From assembly GCF_014645515.1 (NCBI RefSeq), contig NZ_BMLW01000001.1, positions 186,001 through 250,000 of the forward strand: 64,000 nt of DNA, in the 5' to 3' direction. The position numbers were made by a program, and so were the translations under genes. The stretch is from Oceanobacillus neutriphilus. Lineage in GTDB: Bacteria > Bacillota > Bacilli > Bacillales > Amphibacillaceae. Positions 36,758-45,731 of the stretch are shown here, piece by piece. Positions within the stretch are counted from its first letter, which is position 1, and each line of letters opens with the position of its first letter. The notes beneath the pieces are model-generated. The model was given only the letters and a program-made list of their open reading frames with translations. It was not told the DNA's origin and searched no databases.

Positions 36758-38653
36758 TTATCGGTTCAATAGACTTCCCACGTAACGCAGCAGCTCATTC
36801 GCAGATACCGAATTATATCCATGCTCATCAATAAGACGGGCAATTACCTCGTTGATTTTCTTCAGCTGTGATTCATTTGGTGTTTTCGATGATGTAGTAA
36901 TTTTCACAACATCTTTTAAATCAGCAAATAATTTCTTTTGAATTGCTTCACGCAGGCGTTCATGTGATTGATAATCAAATCGCTTGCCTTTGCGTGCATA
37001 GGCAGATAAACGGATTAGAATTTCTTCACGGAAACCTTTTTTCGCATTCTCAGATATACCAATTTGTTCCTCAATCGAACGCATTAATTTTTCATCCGGA
37101 TTCATTTCCTCTCCGGTAAGTGGATCACGTAGTTTATTCTGATTACAATAGGCCTCTACATTATCAAGGTAGTTATCCATTAAAGTCTTCGCAGATTCCT
37201 CATACGAGTAAACAAAGGCTTTTTGCACTTCTTTTTTCGCAATTTCATCATATTCTTTCCGGGCAATGGAAATATAATTTAAATATTTCTCTAAGTCATC
37301 CTTTGAAATAGACGGATGCTGATTTAATCCTTCTTTTAACGAACGTAATACATCCAAAGCATTAATCGATGGGACTTCTTTACGGATAATCGTCGAGGAA
37401 ATACGGTTGATGACATACCTTGGATCAATTCCTGCCATCCCCTCATCCGAATACTCATTTAATAGATCCTCTACATCAATTTGATTATATCCTTCTACAC
37501 TTTCTCCATCATAGAGACGCATCTTTTTCACAACATCGACAGTCTGTTTTTTCGATTCCTTTAATCGGGTCAAAATGGAGAATATCGCTGCTGCCCGCAA
37601 GGCATGTGGAGCCACATGTACATCTGCAATATCACTTTCCTGAATCATTTTTTGATAGATCCGTTCCTCTTCACTGACCTTCAAATTATATGGGATTGGC
37701 ATGACAATCATTCTGGAATGAAGCGCTTCATTCTTTTTATTGGAAATAAATGATTTATATTCCGATTCGTTTGTATGAGCGATAATTAGCTCATCAGCGG
37801 AAATTAACGCAAATCTTCCTGCTTTAAAATTCCCTTCCTGTGTAAGAGAAAGTAAGTGCCATAAGAATTTTTCATCACTTTTTAAAATTTCCTGAAACTC
37901 CATCATCCCGCGGTTCGCTTTATTTAATTCTCCGTCAAACCGGTAAGCCCGCGGATCAGATTCTGAGCCAAATTCCGCAATCGTTGAAAAATCAATACTT
38001 CCAGTTAAATCAGCAATATCCTGAGATTTCGGATCTGATGGACTGAAGGTTCCAATACCCACCCTTTTATCCTCGGAGAAAAAGATCCGCTGCACCTTGA
38101 CATCTTCAATCCTTCCGCCATACTCCTTTTCTAAACGCATCGTATTCAGCGGTGATAAACTGCCCTCAATCCGGATGCCATACTCTTCATAGAAATCCTC
38201 CCGCAGATGCTGTGGAATAAGGTGCAGGGGATCTTCGTGCATTGGACAGTTTTTGATTGCATAAACTGCTCCTTCGTCTGTACGCGAATATTGCTCCAGG
38301 CCACGTTTCAGTAAGCTGACAATCGTGGATTTCCCTCCGCTGACCGGCCCCATTAATAATAAAATTCGTTTTCTGACGTCTAATCTTCTTGCTGCCGGAT
38401 GAAAATATTCTTCTACTAAGCTCTCAATTGCTGATTCTAATCCAAAAATAGCTGAACCAAAGAACTGATACATTTTTTGATTATCCTTCTCTTTGACTCC
38501 CGCATTCTTTATCATATTATAGACACGGGAATGAGCAGTCTGTGCAATTGTGGGGTTTTCTTTTACCAAATCTAAGTATTCCGCAAACGTTCCTTCCCAT
38601 CCCAGTTGCTTTTCTGTTTCTCTATCATTTTTTACTTTGTTTAAAATATCCAT
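36758..38653 (-). CDS. prkA: PrkA serine protein kinase (AAA+ domain)
   Basis: A 631-residue protein, the usual PrkA length. The N-terminal AAA-type domain carries Walker A in LLMGPVSGGKSTIVSLLKRGLEQYSR (about residues 95-120), and the C-terminal domain is kinase/PrkA-specific (family signature CPMHEDPLHLIPQHLREDFYEEYGI). In B. subtilis, PrkA is associated with spore coat and phosphorylates a 60-kDa protein, and is transcribed by sigma-E; recent work on relatives also suggests protease-like AAA activity. An excellent sigma-E-type promoter lies about 35 bp upstream of the start. It leads the prkA-yhbH-spoVR cluster. Confidence 0.95.
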   Translation of the reverse strand: MDILNKVKNDRETEKQLGWEGTFAEYLDLVKENPTIAQTAHSRVYNMIKNAGVKEKDNQKMYQFFGSAIFGLESAIESLVEEYFHPAARRLDVRKRILLLMGPVSGGKSTIVSLLKRGLEQYSRTDEGAVYAIKNCPMHEDPLHLIPQHLREDFYEEYGIRIEGSLSPLNTMRLEKEYGGRIEDVKVQRIFFSEDKRVGIGTFSPSDPKSQDIADLTGSIDFSTIAEFGSESDPRAYRFDGELNKANRGMMEFQEILKSDEKFLWHLLSLTQEGNFKAGRFALISADELIIAHTNESEYKSFISNKKNEALHSRMIVMPIPYNLKVSEEERIYQKMIQESDIADVHVAPHALRAAAIFSILTRLKESKKQTVDVVKKMRLYDGESVEGYNQIDVEDLLNEYSDEGMAGIDPRYVINRISSTIIRKEVPSINALDVLRSLKEGLNQHPSISKDDLEKYLNYISIARKEYDEIAKKEVQKAFVYSYEESAKTLMDNYLDNVEAYCNQNKLRDPLTGEEMNPDEKLMRSIEEQIGISENAKKGFREEILIRLSAYARKGKRFDYQSHERLREAIQKKLFADLKDVVKITTSSKTPNESQLKKINEVIARLIDEHGYNSVSANELLRYVGSLLNR

Positions 38654-38686
38654 CGCAGGCTCCCTCCATCTTGCAACGATTTCTAT

Positions 38687-38715
38687 ATCCTATGCAGTGG
38701 AAGTTTAAAACATGC
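38687..38715 (-). promoter_or_regulatory. Sigma-E-type promoter of prkA
   Basis: On the minus strand GCATGTT (38709-38715) matches the sigma-E -35 consensus KMATATT at 6 of 7, and CATAGGAT (38687-38694) matches the -10 pattern CATANNNT, with a 14-bp spacer. The prkA ATG is at 38653, so the transcript would have a short leader. It fits sigma-E control known for B. subtilis prkA. Confidence 0.6.
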
Positions 38716-38785
38716 TCTATGGAAATATTTTAGAAAAACAATCTATCTTGTTTTCACACGAAAAAACATGACGGATATCAGGCTT

Positions 38786-39226
38786 TTAATCAAGCACTTT
38801 CTCATTATATGTATCGAAGTCGTACCTCTCTCCCTGAATAATCGTATACTGGGATTTTCCCCGTTCCACAACCCAGACCATCACTTCCGTCTCATCTGTT
38901 TGCGCTGTAATAACATATAAATCCTGATCATCCGATAAGCCGATCGATTCTATGTAGTTATCCTGCAGCTCCCGGTCACGGATAAGTGTAATATTCATCA
39001 TGTTTACCCCATACATTGTCCGGACATCCTCTGCTGATTCATTCGTTAATTCCTCTATCGGATGGGCCTCTAAATATTCCTCTGAAAAGTAAGAAGCTAC
39101 ATTTTCTTCCTCCTCCATAAGCGCAGCTTGATACATATCATTTACTACCTTGGCACTGTTTGGACTTAAGCAGCCGGCCAGAAAAATAGGAATACAAATT
39201 ACAATTAGCAGTACTAGGCGTTTCAT
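38786..39226 (-). CDS. Putative lipoprotein of unknown function
   Basis: A 146-residue secreted lipoprotein. The N-terminus is a clear lipoprotein signal: basic MKR, hydrophobic core and lipobox FLAGC with the cysteine at residue 19. The mature part is acidic and has no motif that I recognise. Its alternating strands (SIGLSDDQDLYVITAQTDETEVMVWVVERGKSQYTIIQGE) suggest a small beta-sheet domain of DUF4878/NTF2-like type, but that is a guess. It stands between prkA and a plus-strand HAD gene; a role with the prkA cluster is not supported beyond neighbourhood. Confidence 0.7.
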   Translation of the reverse strand: MKRLVLLIVICIPIFLAGCLSPNSAKVVNDMYQAALMEEEENVASYFSEEYLEAHPIEELTNESAEDVRTMYGVNMMNITLIRDRELQDNYIESIGLSDDQDLYVITAQTDETEVMVWVVERGKSQYTIIQGERYDFDTYNEKVLD

Positions 39227-39397
39227 ATAATTAACTCCTCATTTCTTTATCTATTCTGATTGTAAGCGATTTGAATATGTTTGTGAAGAATTATCGCAGG
39301 GGGGGGTGAATTTATACCTATAAAGGTCTTCAGTTGAATCTCGACAGAAGTTCCATCATAATAGGAGGCGAATGATGAAGGTGAAATGAGGGATTAG

Positions 39398-40195
39398 ATG
39401 GTATCAGATAAAAGCATTATTTTTTTCGATATTGATGGAACACTATTGACGGAAGAGGAAAGAACGCTGCCGGAATCAACAAAAAAGGCGATTTTCAAGT
39501 TAAAGGAGCTTGGTCATGAAGTTGCCATTGCAACAGGCCGGGCTAAATTTTTATTTGAGGATTTACGAAATGAATTAGATATTGACACTTACATATGCTA
39601 CAACGGGCAATATGTTGTGTTTGGCGGAGAAGTTATCTATGCAAATACTATAAATCCAAAAGCTTTGGATGAGTTAACAGCATTTGCTTTAAATAAAAAT
39701 CATCCTGTTGTTTATATGAATGATAAAAAAATGACAACAAATGTACCTAATGACCATCCGTATATCGTGGAAAGCATTTCAACATTAAAGGTAGCTGCTT
39801 ATCCGTCCCAGGAGCAGGATTTTGTAAAGCATAATAAAATTTATCAGGGGCTCCTCTTCAATACGGAAGGAGAAGAGAAGCTTTATCAGGATACATTTCC
39901 TGATTTTGATTTTATCCGCTGGCACCCGAAATCTGTAGACGTTCTTCCAAAAGGCGTTTCTAAAGCCTTAGGTATTAAAAAATTACTTGAATACCTTGAT
40001 TTCCCTGCGGAAAGACAATACGCATTCGGAGACGCTTTAAATGATTTGGACATGCTTAAAATGATTCCTAATGGAGTCGCTATGGGAAATGGTTTGCCTG
40101 AGGTGAAGGAAGCAGCTGCTTATGTCACGAAGGATGTAAGCGATGATGGCATTTTATATGGCTTGCAGATGGTTGGTTTACTGCCAAAAGACTGA
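39398..40195 (+). CDS. HAD-superfamily phosphatase, Cof type
   Basis: A 265-residue Cof/IIB-type hydrolase. Motif I is IIFFDIDGTLLTEEERTLPEST (nucleophile Asp11, acid Asp13). The IIB cap is in the middle (residues 85-190), and motif IV is YAFGDALNDLDMLKMIPNGVAMGNGLPEVKEAAAYVTKDVSDDGI, the standard Cof ending. Substrates of relatives include sugar phosphates, FMN/PLP-type cofactors and erythritol-type phosphates; the specific one is unknown. GAGGG precedes the ATG. It is a single gene with its own terminator. Confidence 0.85.
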   Translation: MVSDKSIIFFDIDGTLLTEEERTLPESTKKAIFKLKELGHEVAIATGRAKFLFEDLRNELDIDTYICYNGQYVVFGGEVIYANTINPKALDELTAFALNKNHPVVYMNDKKMTTNVPNDHPYIVESISTLKVAAYPSQEQDFVKHNKIYQGLLFNTEGEEKLYQDTFPDFDFIRWHPKSVDVLPKGVSKALGIKKLLEYLDFPAERQYAFGDALNDLDMLKMIPNGVAMGNGLPEVKEAAAYVTKDVSDDGILYGLQMVGLLPKD

Positions 40196-40247
40196 GCATG
40201 TATAATCTCTTCATCTGAAAGATTTATATCTTTCTAAAATATAAATT

Positions 40248-40283
40248 AAAGAGCCATCCAAAATGGAAAGGCTCTTTATTTTT
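40248..40283 (+). terminator. Terminator after the Cof-type phosphatase
   Basis: AAAGAGCC (40248-40255) and GGCTCTTT (40270-40277), with an inner TCCA/TGGA pairing, followed by ATTTTTT. Beyond it, up to katE (40522), there is only an AT-rich spacer with a TATAAT-like -10 near 40480 but no good -35. Confidence 0.75.
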
Positions 40284-40521
40284 TCGGTTGTCATGCAGTT
40301 TAACGAAAAGCATAAATTATTCATTTAATCATTTAGCTTCCCTGTTCGATATCTGTTTACTCCTAATATTATTATATGAACACAAAAAAGCTATCTAATC
40401 ATTTTAAATATAATGCAAATCTAAATTGATGTTTATCCTCTCTGCTCCCAGTCATATATCCATTTTCAAGCGAATATAATCCTATTACTGTGAAGAAATT
40501 CGTTTAAAGGGAGGACATTAA

Positions 40522-42573
40522 ATGACAGACAGTAATAACCGGGAACCGGAGGAAAATAAAAAAATCAGACAGCTGGAAAAATTTTATAGAGAAAATGAAG
40601 GAAAACCGATGACCACGGATGAATCGGTTAAAATTTCAGATGATGAGAATACATTAAGTGCCGGAGATCGCGGACCACAGCTTTTGGAGGATTTTATTTA
40701 CCGTGAAAAGCTCTCACATTTTGATAGAGAACGTATTCCAGAGAGAAATGTCCATGCGCGCGGCTACGGAGCGCATGGAATATTTGAATGCTATGAATCA
40801 CAAGCAGATTTAACAGATGCTCATTTCTTACAGGAAGCCGGCAGAAAAACACCTACATTTGTCCGCTTTTCACAGGTTGCCGGTTCCAGGGGAGCCAACG
40901 AGACATTACGTGATGTGCGTGGCTTCGCAACTAAGTTTTATACAGAGGAAGGGAATTTTGATTTAGTCGGCAATAACATTCCTATCTTTTTTATTCAGGA
41001 CGGCATTAAATTCCCAGATTTAATTCACGCATTAAAACCGGAACCAAATAATGAAATTCCCCAAGGGCAGACAGCGCACGATACTTTCTGGGATTTCATC
41101 GGCAGTAATGAAGAATCGGCGGCGATGATGATGTGGATTATGTCCGACCGTACCATCCCGCGCAGCTTCCGGATGATTCAGGGCTTTGGTGTGCATACAT
41201 TCCGCCTCGTCAATAAAGAAGGTGTATCGCATTTTTGTAAATTTCATTGGCGGCCAACTTTGGGAATGCACTCACTTATTTGGGATGAATCCCAAAAAAT
41301 CGGCGGTGCAGACCCGGATTTCCATCGGCGGGATTTATGGGAGAATATTGAAAAAGGAAATTTCCCGGAATACGAGCTGGGCATTCAAGTTATCCGCGAG
41401 GACCAGGAGTTTGATTTTGATTTTGATATTTTAGATGCTACCAAACTGTGGCCTGAGGAGCTTATTCCGCTTAAAAAAATTGGGAAAATGACCTTAAATA
41501 AAAATGTCGAGAATGTTTTCGCAGAGACAGAACAGGTTGCGCTTCATCCGGGAAATATTGTCCGTGGGATTGATTTTACCAATGATCCGCTTCTGCAGGG
41601 CAGATTGTTCTCCTATGCAGATACACAATTTTATCGTGTTGGCTCAAATTTCAAGCAAATCCCAATTAATTGTCCGATTCACACAGCACATAATAATCAT
41701 CGTGATGGGGCCGCGCGTTATGTTATCGATAAAGGGCAGGTTGCTTATCATCAAAATTATCTGGCTGACAACACCCCTTATACTGTTCCGGGTGATAAAG
41801 GTGGATTTGTCACCTACCCATCTCTTGTTGAAGGGAAAAAGGTGCGTAAAACAGCTCCCAGCTTTGAAGATCACTTTTCACAAGCAAAGCTTTTCTGGAA
41901 CAGCATGAGTGATGTTGAAAAGAGCCATATTCTCCAGGCATTCAGCTTTGAGCTTGGAAAAGTGAAGACCCCGGAAGTCCGTGAACGTGTGATACGTAAT
42001 ATTGCTCATATCAGCAGACCGCTGGCTGTTTCGGTTGCTGAACAAGTTGGCGTACCGGCCCCGCCGGAGGATATCCAGGAATCCGATGTCACTGCCTCCT
42101 CACCGGCTCTAAGTATGAAAAACACGATTTTTTCTCCGGATACCTTAAAGGTCGGTGTTATTATTGATGAGCAATATGATAGCAATGCCCTGGAAGCTGC
42201 CAGGGCGTCATGGAAAAAAGCCGGGCTGGAGCCTGTATTTGTGAGCAGTAAACTTGGGACACTAAAAGGAACAGGCGGAGATACGATTTCCGTTGATGAT
42301 ACATTTTTAACAGGATCCCCTCTGCTGTACGACGGTTTATTCGTTGTCGGCGGTCCTTATGCTACAAGAGATTTTCATTTTATGGCGAATCAATTTATTG
42401 TGGATCAGTTTAATCATTATAAACCGATTGGAGGTATTGATGAAGGGGCTGAATGGATAAAAGAAATTCACCTTCAAGATCGTCCCGGTGTTTTAACAAG
42501 TAAATCTCCAAATGAAGGCTTCTATAAAGCTTTTGTTAACGCAATGGCCAAACAGCGTTTTTGGGATCGGTAG
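40522..42573 (+). CDS. katE: Large-subunit catalase (HPII/KatE type, clade 2)
   Basis: Decomposes hydrogen peroxide to water and oxygen. The 683-residue product is a clade-2 heme catalase: N-terminal extension; core with the catalytic His in ERIPERNVHARGYGAHG; catalytic Asn in FDLVGNNIPIFFIQDG; proximal heme Tyr in GRLFSYADTQFYRVG; then a C-terminal class I GATase/flavodoxin-like domain (about residues 530-683, KVGVIIDEQYDSNALEAARASWKKAG) typical of large-subunit forms. It has a strong ribosome binding site (AAAGGGAGG) before the ATG. It is a single gene with a strong terminator. In Bacillus, KatE is a sigma-B general-stress protein; I could not identify a sigma-B promoter here. Confidence 0.95.
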   Translation: MTDSNNREPEENKKIRQLEKFYRENEGKPMTTDESVKISDDENTLSAGDRGPQLLEDFIYREKLSHFDRERIPERNVHARGYGAHGIFECYESQADLTDAHFLQEAGRKTPTFVRFSQVAGSRGANETLRDVRGFATKFYTEEGNFDLVGNNIPIFFIQDGIKFPDLIHALKPEPNNEIPQGQTAHDTFWDFIGSNEESAAMMMWIMSDRTIPRSFRMIQGFGVHTFRLVNKEGVSHFCKFHWRPTLGMHSLIWDESQKIGGADPDFHRRDLWENIEKGNFPEYELGIQVIREDQEFDFDFDILDATKLWPEELIPLKKIGKMTLNKNVENVFAETEQVALHPGNIVRGIDFTNDPLLQGRLFSYADTQFYRVGSNFKQIPINCPIHTAHNNHRDGAARYVIDKGQVAYHQNYLADNTPYTVPGDKGGFVTYPSLVEGKKVRKTAPSFEDHFSQAKLFWNSMSDVEKSHILQAFSFELGKVKTPEVRERVIRNIAHISRPLAVSVAEQVGVPAPPEDIQESDVTASSPALSMKNTIFSPDTLKVGVIIDEQYDSNALEAARASWKKAGLEPVFVSSKLGTLKGTGGDTISVDDTFLTGSPLLYDGLFVVGGPYATRDFHFMANQFIVDQFNHYKPIGGIDEGAEWIKEIHLQDRPGVLTSKSPNEGFYKAFVNAMAKQRFWDR

Positions 42574-42581
42574 GTAATGAA

Positions 42582-42624
42582 AAAATGCTCAGCACCGGGA
42601 AGTTTCCTGTGCTGAGCATTTTTA
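42582..42624 (+). terminator. Terminator after katE
   Basis: A long stem (AAAATGCTCAGCAC...GTGCTGAGCATTTT) followed by TTTATT. It ends directly at the left target repeat of the MITE-like element copy B. Confidence 0.85.
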
Positions 42625-42627
42625 TTT

Positions 42628-42987
42628 ACTCAACTTTCGCATCTGAGAATAAACATCTATACCTTACTGTTCCAGGATGTACATGGTCTCTATTAACATG
42701 CTTGCTTTTAGTTAACTCATCTTTTTATTTTTTGAACAGGTTATTGTGTATAGCTTCCGCTCCGGCCAACCACTACGCTTTCCATGGGGACGGCTTCAGC
42801 TAACTTTTGCCAAGTGATCTTCTTGGCAAAAGTTAGCTGAAGAGCGTGCCCCTAGGAAAGCAAAACGGTCCGCCGTAGCGGTCGCTTTACACTCTCCCTT
42901 CTATCTTTGTCAACAGATATATGAAAGAAATGATCAACCCCTGTTCCTATGGATAGGAAGTTACTTTTTAAGGCGCGAAAGTTGGGT
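42628..42987. repeat. ACTCAAC-type MITE-like element, copy B
   Basis: A 360-bp non-coding element with ends ACTCAACTTTCGCATCT and AGGCGCGAAAGTTGGGT, flanked on both sides by identical TATTT (42623-42627 and 42988-42992), an exact 5-bp target duplication. It has a 20-bp perfect inverted repeat: TTCAGCTAACTTTTGCCAAG (42795-42814) and its complement at 42822-42841, with a 7-nt loop. The right target copy touches the stop codon region of the aldo/keto reductase gene. Confidence 0.85.
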
Positions 42988-42993
42988 TATTTA

Positions 42994-43818
42994 TTAATAG
43001 TCGTCTGGATTAGATCCGGAACGGCTATTTTCATTTAGAGCATCAATCTGCTTCATTTCTTCATCTGTTAATGCAAAATCAAATATAGCTGCATTCTGGA
43101 TAATCCGTTCAGGCGTAATTGATTTCGGGATGGTAATCACATTATGCTGAACATCCCAGCGCAGAATAACCTGTGCTGCATTCTTCCCGTGCTTTTCTGC
43201 AATAGAGACAAGGGTTGGGTGATCTAACAGCTGACCACGCTTTAACGGAGACCATGCTTCCAGATGGATTCCCTGTTGTTCACAAAATGCACGTAATCCT
43301 TCCTGTGTTAAATGCGGATGGAATTCAACCTGATTAACTGCGGGGATAACCTCTGCTTGCGGCAACAGCCGTTCTAAATGCTGAATATGAAAATTACTGA
43401 CTCCGATTGCACGTACACGTCCATCGTGATAGAGCTTCTCTAACGCTTTCCAGGTTTCTACAAATGTTTCTTTCACCGGCCAATGAATCAAATATAAATC
43501 AAGATAATCGGTATCTAATTTTTTAAGGCTTTGTTCAAATGCCTCCAAGGTAGATTCATAGCCTTGTTCATCATTCCATACTTTTGATGTCAGGAAAATA
43601 TCTTTCCTTGGTACGCCAGACTCCTTTATTCCCTGTCCGACGCTGGCCTCATTCTGGTAAAACGAAGCTGTATCAATACTGCGATAGCCATGCTCCAATG
43701 CAATTTTCACCGCATCTACTGCAATTTGCCCTTCCTCAACCTTGTACACACCAAGTCCAAATTTAGGCATATCCACACCATTATTCAATGTAACTGTATC
43801 CTGCAAGTGTCCACTCAT
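42994..43818 (-). CDS. yvgN: Aldo/keto reductase (YvgN-like, methylglyoxal/glyoxal reductase type)
   Basis: A 274-residue TIM-barrel NADPH reductase very close in pattern to Bacillus YvgN, which reduces methylglyoxal and other aldehydes. The catalytic tetrad is visible: Asp and Tyr in RSIDTASFYQNEASVG, Lys in LTSKVWNDEQGYESTLEAFEQSLKKL, and His in LYLIHWPVKE. The NADPH-binding end is LRWDVQHNVITIPKSITPERIIQNAAIFDF. It is a single gene. Its 3' end abuts the target repeat of a MITE-like element, so its terminator may have been replaced by that element. Confidence 0.88.
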   Translation of the reverse strand: MSGHLQDTVTLNNGVDMPKFGLGVYKVEEGQIAVDAVKIALEHGYRSIDTASFYQNEASVGQGIKESGVPRKDIFLTSKVWNDEQGYESTLEAFEQSLKKLDTDYLDLYLIHWPVKETFVETWKALEKLYHDGRVRAIGVSNFHIQHLERLLPQAEVIPAVNQVEFHPHLTQEGLRAFCEQQGIHLEAWSPLKRGQLLDHPTLVSIAEKHGKNAAQVILRWDVQHNVITIPKSITPERIIQNAAIFDFALTDEEMKQIDALNENSRSGSNPDDY

Positions 43819-43935
43819 ATTTTATAACCTTCCCTTCCCGGCTTTTCTTTCATCATATAATAACTGGTACCAGAAAGGAAAGGAAAAGGAATCTGTAAGA
43901 GGATGTTCAAAAAGTCCAATCAATGAATATACGAT
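43819..43935. other. Short gap with a repeat fragment
   Basis: 117 bp between the reductase and MBL genes. 43897-43920 repeats the sequence at 26590-26613 (23/24 match, core GGATGTTCAAAAAGTCCAAT), here without its opposite arm. Confidence 0.5.
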
Positions 43936-44874
43936 CTAATTATGATAGATATAGACACCGTCAACTAATTCCCGTTCACATTCACCCGCCAAACGTAAAT
44001 ATTCCAGGTGAGCTGCTGTTTCTCCAACTGCAAACCGCGTATCATGAACAGCCAGCTTTTTTGGAAAAAGCTTTTCCATTGTTTCATAGATAGTCAATCT
44101 GTTTTTCAACATTTCCTGCAGGCTGTCTAATCGCTCTTCATGATGCGCTTTAATTTCAGAAATCCGTTTCGAAGCATTTTGGAATGGACTGCCATGAGAG
44201 GGAATTACCCATTCTGCATTCAGCTTCTTTATCTTTTCCAGGGATTTCAGATAATTCTCTAAAGGATTGGGGGCACCATGAAACCAGTACGAGATATTTG
44301 GAGTAATTTTTGGCAGAATATGATCTGTTGATAAAAGTACACTGTTCTCCCGATTATAAAAGGTGACTAAACCATCCGAGTGACCTGGTGTATGTATAAC
44401 TTCATAGGCAAATTTTCCAAATTGAATCGTTTCCCCTTCCTTTAATAAATTTTGCACCTTTGGATAGGGTTTCACCAGCGGCGCAAATGAGGCTGTATTT
44501 TCTGCCAGTGCTCTGCTTATATCCTCTGGAATACCTGACCGCTGGTAGTTTTCCTGCAGGTTTTCCAAAAAGGGCTTTTCCCAGGCCTGAAGAGCTATCT
44601 GTAAATCAATTTCCGGCATCCAGGCTTTCGCACCTGTTTTTTCCTGCAGCTTTCCCGTATAGCCGAAATGGTCCGGATGATAGTGTGAAATAATAATATC
44701 GGTTATTTGTTTTCCTGCTAATTCTTTATCCCATATTTTCTCTGTTTTTTTATTATTCAGGCCAGTATCCAGAACTTTATAACCGTTCTCTCCCTCTGCT
44801 AAAAAACAGTTCACATGATTCAGCCGAAAAGGTAATGCCAATCTGATCTGTTTGATTCCTAATTCATCTATCAT
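43936..44874 (-). CDS. MBL-fold metallo-hydrolase
   Basis: A 312-residue zinc hydrolase with the metallo-beta-lactamase fold. The metal motif H-x-H-x-D-H is visible in IIISHYHPDHFGYTG, with a further ligand His in VIHTPGHSDG and ADHIL-like STDHILPKI. The C-terminal region has an HxxRLD segment (HHEERLDSLQEMLKNR) typical of a thioesterase/SelB-like MBL subgroup. Start: ATG with AAGGAAGTG upstream; a GTG three codons earlier sits too close to that site. As the last gene of the acyl-CoA operon it may act as a thioesterase on CoA intermediates, an inference from context. Confidence 0.8.
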   Translation of the reverse strand: MIDELGIKQIRLALPFRLNHVNCFLAEGENGYKVLDTGLNNKKTEKIWDKELAGKQITDIIISHYHPDHFGYTGKLQEKTGAKAWMPEIDLQIALQAWEKPFLENLQENYQRSGIPEDISRALAENTASFAPLVKPYPKVQNLLKEGETIQFGKFAYEVIHTPGHSDGLVTFYNRENSVLLSTDHILPKITPNISYWFHGAPNPLENYLKSLEKIKKLNAEWVIPSHGSPFQNASKRISEIKAHHEERLDSLQEMLKNRLTIYETMEKLFPKKLAVHDTRFAVGETAAHLEYLRLAGECERELVDGVYIYHN

Positions 44875-44913
44875 GGAGATCACTTCCTTCTTAGAAATGC
44901 GCTTTTTTATCCA

Positions 44914-45693
44914 TTATTCCCCTTTAAATGCCGGTTTCCTTTTTTCAAAAAATGCCCGAATGCCCTCTTTATTATCCTCTGATTGCAGTAATAGGGTCTG
45001 GATTGCTGTTTCCTGCAAATCATTTGTGCCGCTGCTCCATTCATCTGCATGGTTTACCATATGCTTCACAAATTTGTTGGCAAGCGGCGGCCCATTTACA
45101 ATGAAACCGGCATACTCTTCAGCAGCTTCCAGCACATCTCCCTCTGTCAGCTGGTTTACAATGCCGCGATGGTACGCTTCTTCCGCGGGTACCTGCCTTC
45201 CAGAAGAAATCCATTCCTTTGCTACCGCACTTGGCAGATTATCTGTTAATTTCTTTACTAAGCCCAGATCTGGAATAATTCCAACATTGGTAAAGCTGCA
45301 TACAAAGGCTGCATCCTTTTTTGCTACTACAAAATCTGCTGCAACAGCAATGCTGAACCCTGCTCCTGCTGCAAAACCATGCACTGCACTGATTACGTAT
45401 TTATCAAGCTCCCGGATTACTTTGATAATTTCCATTGCCTGCTTCATATATTCCATTATTTTCACACTGTTATCCAGTGTGTGCAATACTTCTAAATCAC
45501 CACCTGCTGAAAATATCTTTCCCTCCCCACTGATAATAACTGCCTTGACGACAGGATCACTCTCTGCATCCTTCAAGGCCTCTACAAAACCGTTCGCCAT
45601 TTCAATCGAAAGCGCATTACGTTTTTCCGGACGGTTCATAGATATAAAAGCAATCGAATCTTTCTTTTCATATTTCACTGCTTCTGTCATCAT
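44914..45693 (-). CDS. Enoyl-CoA hydratase/isomerase family protein
   Basis: A 259-residue crotonase-fold enzyme that hydrates 2-enoyl-CoA in beta-oxidation or a related pathway. The oxyanion-hole segments are visible in ISGEGKIFSAGGDLEVLH and HGFAAGAGFSIAVAADFVVA, and the N-terminus SIAFISMNRPEKRNALS is standard. At the usual catalytic glutamate positions, VGIIPDLGLVKKL has an aspartate/leucine region, so a hydratase with a single acid or an isomerase is possible. It lies 38 bp after the nitronate monooxygenase and 39 bp before the MBL gene. A long plus-strand frame (287 codons) across it is a shadow. Confidence 0.85.
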   Translation of the reverse strand: MMTEAVKYEKKDSIAFISMNRPEKRNALSIEMANGFVEALKDAESDPVVKAVIISGEGKIFSAGGDLEVLHTLDNSVKIMEYMKQAMEIIKVIRELDKYVISAVHGFAAGAGFSIAVAADFVVAKKDAAFVCSFTNVGIIPDLGLVKKLTDNLPSAVAKEWISSGRQVPAEEAYHRGIVNQLTEGDVLEAAEEYAGFIVNGPPLANKFVKHMVNHADEWSSGTNDLQETAIQTLLLQSEDNKEGIRAFFEKRKPAFKGE

Positions 45694-45731
45694 CTATCAC
45701 TCCCTCATCAATTGAGATCATATCATTTTTA

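Noticed and set aside
40380..40521. PerR or sigma-B site upstream of katE
   Set aside because: The best PerR-like stretch matches only about 9 of 14 positions and no GTTTAA-GGGTAT pair is seen.
44852..45715. A 287-codon plus-strand frame antisense to the enoyl-CoA hydratase gene
   Set aside because: It mirrors a well-conserved crotonase gene codon by codon, has no ribosome binding site, and its Ser/Thr-rich translation fits no family; it is a shadow.
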